Shown here: one piece after another, positions 58,821 to 64,000 of the stretch
Numbering within the stretch: the first letter of the stretch is position 1
Layout of the letters: each line of letters starts with the position of its first letter
From: Sthenelais limicola
Lineage: Eukaryota; Annelida; Polychaeta; Phyllodocida; Sigalionidae
Length of the DNA: 64,000 nt
Assembly (NCBI GenBank): GCA_942159475.1
Contig: OW804096.1
Span: 87,957,784 to 88,021,783 of the forward strand
Reading direction: 5' to 3'
The notes under the pieces: model-generated
The model's input: the letters and a program-made list of their open reading frames with translations, nothing else
Told to the model about the DNA's origin: nothing
Databases searched by the model: none
Program-made: the position numbers and the translations under genes

Positions 58821-61407
58821 GTTTTCTTTTTCCCCGTGGGCGAGTCTAGGGGATCGGCGAGAGGGTATAATATACGTCCAGTCTCTGATCCAGTAAGGCA
58901 TCTCTCTATATATATGTGCGCGGGCAGAGTATCGAGCAGTTTGGACGGCAGCCAGAATATAGGGGCATACAGGTTATCATCTTTGTCATTGACAATGATA
59001 GATGCTGGCTGAATGAAATTGCTGTTAATCGGGTTAATGCTGATATGATATGTATTAGTGTCGGTTATGCTGGACGGGGATCTGGGTGTTAACGAGGTGG
59101 AAAATCCCCAATTATTTGATGGGTTGTTTCTCTGTCTCTTCTACCAATTTTGTACTATTTGATGGCATGCATATAATTCATTATAGATGTGATATACAAC
59201 CCATGTTCTTCGCTACAGTTCGCTTTGCTATAGTAGTTCATGATTTCTGTAGCTTATTTTGTTATTTCTGTAGCTTATTTCTAACCGAATAGATAGATGG
59301 TCTCATCAATTAAACTTCTAAACATTGGGGACGCAACACTATCCTTCTCATCGCTGACTGAAAACTGGAAAAATTATATATCTTCAACTGTGTTCGGTGA
59401 GACAAGATTGTCAGTGAGGCGTGGGTCTTGCAATAAACATCAGCCTGCTGAATACACAACTCATAATTGTTTAGAGTCCCTTCCCAAGCTTGAAGCAATA
59501 ACTTGTATGTGAGTTACCCATATTTCACTTCAACATGATATCGCATAAAAAATGATTTACCATGCGGGGAAGATTTGAGGCAAATATTTCGCGGGTGATA
59601 TAAAGCAATGATACGTGAAGAGCAGGTGTGTTCAGTTTCATGATTATGTCTACAAACATCTTGTTTTGGCGGGGTTGCCCATGGGCCCAACCCTTATTTT
59701 GTGTATAGGTCTGAGAGGATCTAAGCATCTTGCATGTCGGATATATGTGTGGTGAAATACAACTGACAGCTAGGACAATGTGAGGGATGTTTTAACGGAT
59801 TGCCTCCTGTATGGTTGTATTTGAAAGGTAGAATGTTACTCGGTCTACTATATTATAGTGTAGACCTACATCCGATACTGTCACCAATGGAATATTTCAT
59901 TGTTTTAAAGGATTCAAGGCGCAACTTATAAAATGGAATATTCTATGTCCTCTGTTTATGCGTGGACTTATATCTTGTTTTGATGTGAAGGGCTTTAACA
60001 GAAGAAAATAGTTGTAATAACCATCTTGTAAATATCTTGTAAAGTCAGTAGATATGCGTTTCAGCTATATCTATACTTAGTCTTTGTAGGGTCCGTCCCT
60101 ACATTACTTAATCGACTTTAAAAATAGAAACCCATTATCTTTACTGATTCTCCTTGTTACATGATCCTGGTCCCAATCGATTTTGACATTAAATACTATC
60201 CTGTTAAGCCCTAGTTACGCAATAGGGTATAATTACTTGATCCTGGTAGATCGGATCTGACTCCGTTTTGTGGATTGTCTATCCTGCTATCTTGATACTG
60301 AGATGCACATTGTGTAAACCAATCCGCTCCCTTGAGAAAATTCGATACATTGGTAACAAGTTTTGGTTTTGGTCTCTTTTGTTGCAGGATACAAATCAAA
60401 ACATAACAGGTTTGTAGGTTGTAGAAAACTACTAGAAAATAACAAATGTCCTTTATAGTAATCCCTCCTTACTCGTTAAATCTCACATCTATCGGCACCA
60501 AATAAAGAAAGCCCAATGGGGCTGGATAAAGGAAGGATCCGAGATAAAGGCTTGAAAGTCGAAGGGCTTGTACTTTGAAGGGAACCACAAAAGGATCTAG
60601 TTTTCCGTTCCTTGAGGCACTGTTCTTGTCATAACAGAGGGCGGTGCAAGCCACTCACGAATGCATCCTTAATGAGATGAATCGTACTGACTATGTTGTG
60701 GTAAATCTATTTATCGTTTTATTGGCGATCATTGTAGAGAAACTAATTATGCATGTTAATCTCCTTTGCTTTGGAGGCAGTATTGCTAGTTACAAAAAGT
60801 CAATGTCACACTCCACTAGTCACACGAGATTGAGATCTGTTGTGAAAGTAATAATGGCGAATATATTATATTTTGGTCAGTATATTATATATCATACTTA
60901 ATATTAATATGCTCTGATTAAAGGTCATTATCATATACCGGTATACAATGTACATTTATTCATAAATGTGCCCAGCTTCTATACTCTAGTCTAGGCGATA
61001 ATGCTATAGCACGATGTTGGACAAGGCCCAACGTTAGAGGAGGAACTATATGAATGGAACTTTTTTCTTGGGACGACCTTACATCCCACCTGCCTATCTG
61101 TTGGATCATTGTTTACCTGCTTGATGTAACCGTTTCTATAAACGGTACCCTGACCCCGCCTACCTTGTCTGTTTCCAGACGATATAAAATCAAGTGCCTG
61201 GGTATCACATATCTACGCACTATCAACTCACTTGTCGACAATATATGATCTCAAAATAAGTGCCTGGCTAGGTGCTAATATTTGGACGTACTCAGTTATA
61301 GTGTTTTCCTTGTGTGTATTCAATTTTTAATTGGACATTAATTAGTGTTTCTAGATCCTAACGTATGAAGGTATGGACCGCTTACGCTAAAAAGACTAGG
61401 TACTTAA

Positions 61408-63507
61408 TAAAGGAACACAGAAGTCAGTTCAGTAATGCCTCATATAAACTTAACTATTCATATTTAATCATTCCCAGCAATCATTTCGTCAAAAGTGGTC
61501 ATATTCCACTGTTAAATGAATAAAAACTATCGAGATTTAGACGTCTGGGTCGGCGCCATTGGAGCATACCCTGCCCCCTATCAGTCAAAAGGGTTCAGTT
61601 TCACTGCTGACGTCACAGTGGCACCGGGACCGTACATGGCACAAAGCATGCATAGATATGCATGCCTAACTCAGTGACTCCAGCACCCAGGAAATTAATT
61701 ACATACCATAGACATATATAGACGATGAACATAAATGGGGAGAATCACTTTAGTTTTTAAGTACATTATACTTAAGTTTCTCCTCATCGCTGTGCCCACA
61801 TTAATACCTCAAAATCAGGTTGACACTACCATACATACATTTTCTACATTTTTTGGCCCACTTTAAACACGAATAGTGTATATACAGATCAGCCCTCTAT
61901 ACAGGGGAAGAATACAAATTCATTAAAATATCCTAAATCGTTGAGTATTAATACACTTTAGAATATTTCTATTACTCAGCATTTCATGCTCTCTCGTTTC
62001 ACATATCTTTCAACTAAATTCTCCTCCTTTAACATTTTTTGTATTCGTCTGATTAATAACTACAACTCGACCCAGTTCTCTCTTGACTTGTGTTGCGCTT
62101 TCAGTTCAGCCCAGTGTAACTTTTGTCTTCAAGGTTGATAATTTTAATCTTCAAAATTATCTAGGATTTAAAATTATATTCATGGAAACATATATATTGT
62201 ATATTGTAAAATATAGAAGTACTTATTGGATGTCCTAATGTTTAGTATCATTGGAATCGACTTGATCTCATCTGTTCAAATATTATGATATCTCAAAATC
62301 TATGTTTTGCAACTTGTCACTCATTTTCCTGTGACACATCACATTTATAGGTTGATATTTGGGACAATCCTAGCCGGCGATCAGGGTTGTGTCTAGCCGG
62401 CCTAATGACATCCCTGGTAAATCCCAATAATTAAAACCCCTAAATTAATTTATTTTTATTAAGTTAATAGTTATGTATCATTCACTGGGTAATGAACTAG
62501 TAACGTTACAACATCTTTGGTGCCATACCATATTCCTCACTAACCACAAAGGCCTTATCATGAGGATTGGTTTACCCAAAACACAAACACTGATAGTGAT
62601 ACAGTCCTTTTCTCCGCCATTATGGCGAGTAGCCTATACACAGTAATGAGTAGGGAATGAACTATGAGAATGCTGAAGATACAGATAATATGCGTTTATA
62701 TATATATGTCAAAACAACGATATTAAAATAAACAGTTTATTTTAATCTTGCTGGTCAAAATTACCATTTTGCGGGACAGTGTTGTCCACGGGCGGGACGC
62801 GGGACACTATTCCAAGGGCTGCTAGTATTTAACTTATGGACGTTTCCGTAAATCTTTATATGGACGTTTGCTAACATATTAATGCCAGTAGTATTATCAC
62901 TAGAAAAGTACCCAAGACACCTCGGAGACACCTCAGCTTGAGATGGAATTGCTCTCTTAAACAGTAAACATGTTTCCCTACATGCATAGGGCAAAAGAAG
63001 CTTGCCATAGCCATCCCACTAGCCACTTCATTGGGGCCATTACTAATTAGTTTGTTATTACTTGCCCCTACTTCGGACTCACTTTCCACCTTCTCCTTGC
63101 AATCACTCCGGTTGTTGCATCCACATGCAGAACACAAAACTATCATTAATGTATGTAGAGAATCGAAATATTGGGAGAAATAAAAGTCCTAGGGTGAAGG
63201 TTGAAGGTCGGTAAACCAAGCCAAGTGAGTCCATGACTGTGTGACTGGGTCGGTGCTGTGCTGCTCCACACTAAGTGTGGTGCTCCTGTGACGTATCACA
63301 CAGTGAACTCATGTTTCTGTGATCCAGAGGGCGTGAGCTGTCTAGCAGGGCCACAATGGCGCTGACCAGGACGTCTATATCTCGATAGTTTTTATTCATT
63401 TAAAAGTGGAATATGACCACTTCTGACGAAATGATTGCTGGGAATAATTAAATATGAATAGTTAAGTTTATATGAGGCATTACTGGACTGACTTCTGTGT
63501 TCCTTTA
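61408..63507. mobile_element. 2.1-kb DNA-transposon-like element with 154-bp TIRs
   Basis: The left arm 61408-61561 (TAAAGGAACACAGAAGTCAG to GGCGCCATTG) and the right arm 63354-63507 are inverted repeats with about ten mismatches in 154 bp. Both ends show TA at the border, and TTAA lies at or next to each (61404-61407, 63505-63508). The interior of about 1.8 kb is mostly non-coding, with one candidate frame on the minus strand (62871-63146). Arms this long are typical of foldback-like or young cut-and-paste elements. No intact transposase is present. Confidence 0.85.
62871..63146 (-). CDS. Small THAP-like frame inside the TIR element
   Basis: A 91-codon ORF starting MIVLCSACGCNNRSDCKEKV. The opening C-X4-6-C followed by NNRSD resembles the start of a THAP (C2CH) DNA-binding domain, found in P-element-type transposases. 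The later C-X2-H (CPMH at about residues 52-55) is a possible second half, but the usual conserved Trp, Pro and AVPTIF residues are not seen. The tail is a hydrophobic stretch. It may be a decayed transposase N-terminus or chance; placement inside the TIR element is the main support. Confidence 0.35.
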   Translation of the reverse strand: MIVLCSACGCNNRSDCKEKVESESEVGASNNKLISNGPNEVASGMAMASFFCPMHVGKHVYCLREQFHLKLRCLRGVLGTFLVIILLALIC

Positions 63508-64000
63508 AAGATAAATACCAGTGTTGTCAGCACTGCAGCAGGCGGGAATTCAAGGAACTAATGCATGAAAAAATAGAAGTCAATATATTTTGTTCAAACT
63601 TTGTATTGAGAAAGAACATGGTTGGGGGATTACAAAATGCCAAAAAAAACTGGATGTTATCGAATTATTTTGTGTTTTAGGGATGGGTGAAGTTACTTTC
63701 CTTCACTATTGATTTCAATGGGGGAAGCTCATTGTGATACAAGTTTAGCTGAATAACTTTTTTTTTAGTTCAATGACCCCTTATTTTTTCTAATTGGGAA
63801 GGTAGAATAACATGTCAGCAATGTATATGCGGAGTTTAAAGAAAATTGTATGATTCAATCATATGCTATTGGGGAAAATGCAGATAATACCCGTTTTCCC
63901 ATAGACTTCTATAGTGAACAGTAATAAATTTTAGTGGTCCCTGAAATAAAAACTAATCCAATGGCATATGGTTTTTTGGGCCTTTTTGGGTTCCCCCAAC

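Larger units (their letters stand above)
42652..64000 (+). other. CHSY intron 1, more than 21.3 kb
   Basis: No match to the next CHSY exon (expected to open with MQQLFYENYEQ-like sequence) was found, so the intron runs past the window. It is mostly AT-rich, with the repeats listed separately. Two short direct repeats stand out: ATTTGGCTAACCTTTGGGAT at 42801 and 43666, and TTGGATTGCAGCCCTCCAT at 54696 and 58220. No nested host gene is supported on either strand. Confidence 0.7.

Noticed and set aside
42652..64000. Second coding exon of CHSY
   Set aside because: I looked for the conserved blocks after WAFE (QQLFYENYEQ, LHPNKNPPYQ, MQVMEMINANA-like) on the plus strand and found none.

Overview
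The window is nuclear DNA of a metazoan. Genes are split by GT-AG introns, most of the sequence is AT-rich non-coding DNA, and many mobile-element remnants and microsatellites are present. The two host genes are typical animal genes. The palindromic words TAGGCCTA/AGGCCTA recur, and the mobile elements include gypsy-like, DIRS-like and CR1/jockey-like retroelements and MITEs. This suggests a marine invertebrate, perhaps a deuterostome such as an echinoderm, but no sequence here proves the clade.

Layout. (1) 1-11102, minus strand: the 5' two thirds of an ariadne-1 (ARIH1)-type RBR E3 ubiquitin ligase. I placed eleven coding exons by homology, GT-AG borders and phase; they join to exactly 357 codons. 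The Ariadne-domain exons lie beyond the left edge. CRE and ETS-like motifs sit upstream of its ATG (11103-11432). (2) 11433-41460: about 30 kb of intergenic DNA, almost all repeats. It holds a GTTGGTCGG minisatellite, a tandem pair of perfect kB-like sites, a MITE with TIRs and a 4-bp flanking repeat, an intact gag-protease ORF without reverse transcriptase, an A/C-rich retroelement-like unit with a 440-codon zinc-finger ORF, a truncated CR1/jockey-like LINE, several minisatellites, two tandem arrays carrying ATGGCCGCC-like words, and a decayed DIRS-like element. (3) 41461-64000, plus strand: promoter-like sequence and first coding exon of a chondroitin sulfate synthase (CHSY1 type), then more than 21 kb of intron 1. 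The intron holds three copies of one short interspersed repeat, a 493-bp TIR element with a partial second copy, homopolymer tracts, and a 2.1-kb element with 154-bp terminal inverted repeats.

The two host genes are transcribed divergently and act in unrelated pathways: ubiquitin transfer in cytosol and nucleus, and glycosaminoglycan polymerisation in the Golgi. The best candidate for an undescribed system is a set of short palindromic elements at about 0.1, 9.5, 25.6 and 38.2 kb. The clearest ones share an unusual apex: tandem G.A mismatches, in two cases capped by a GNA triloop. Three of the four loci also pair such a hairpin with the same H1-like half-palindrome.
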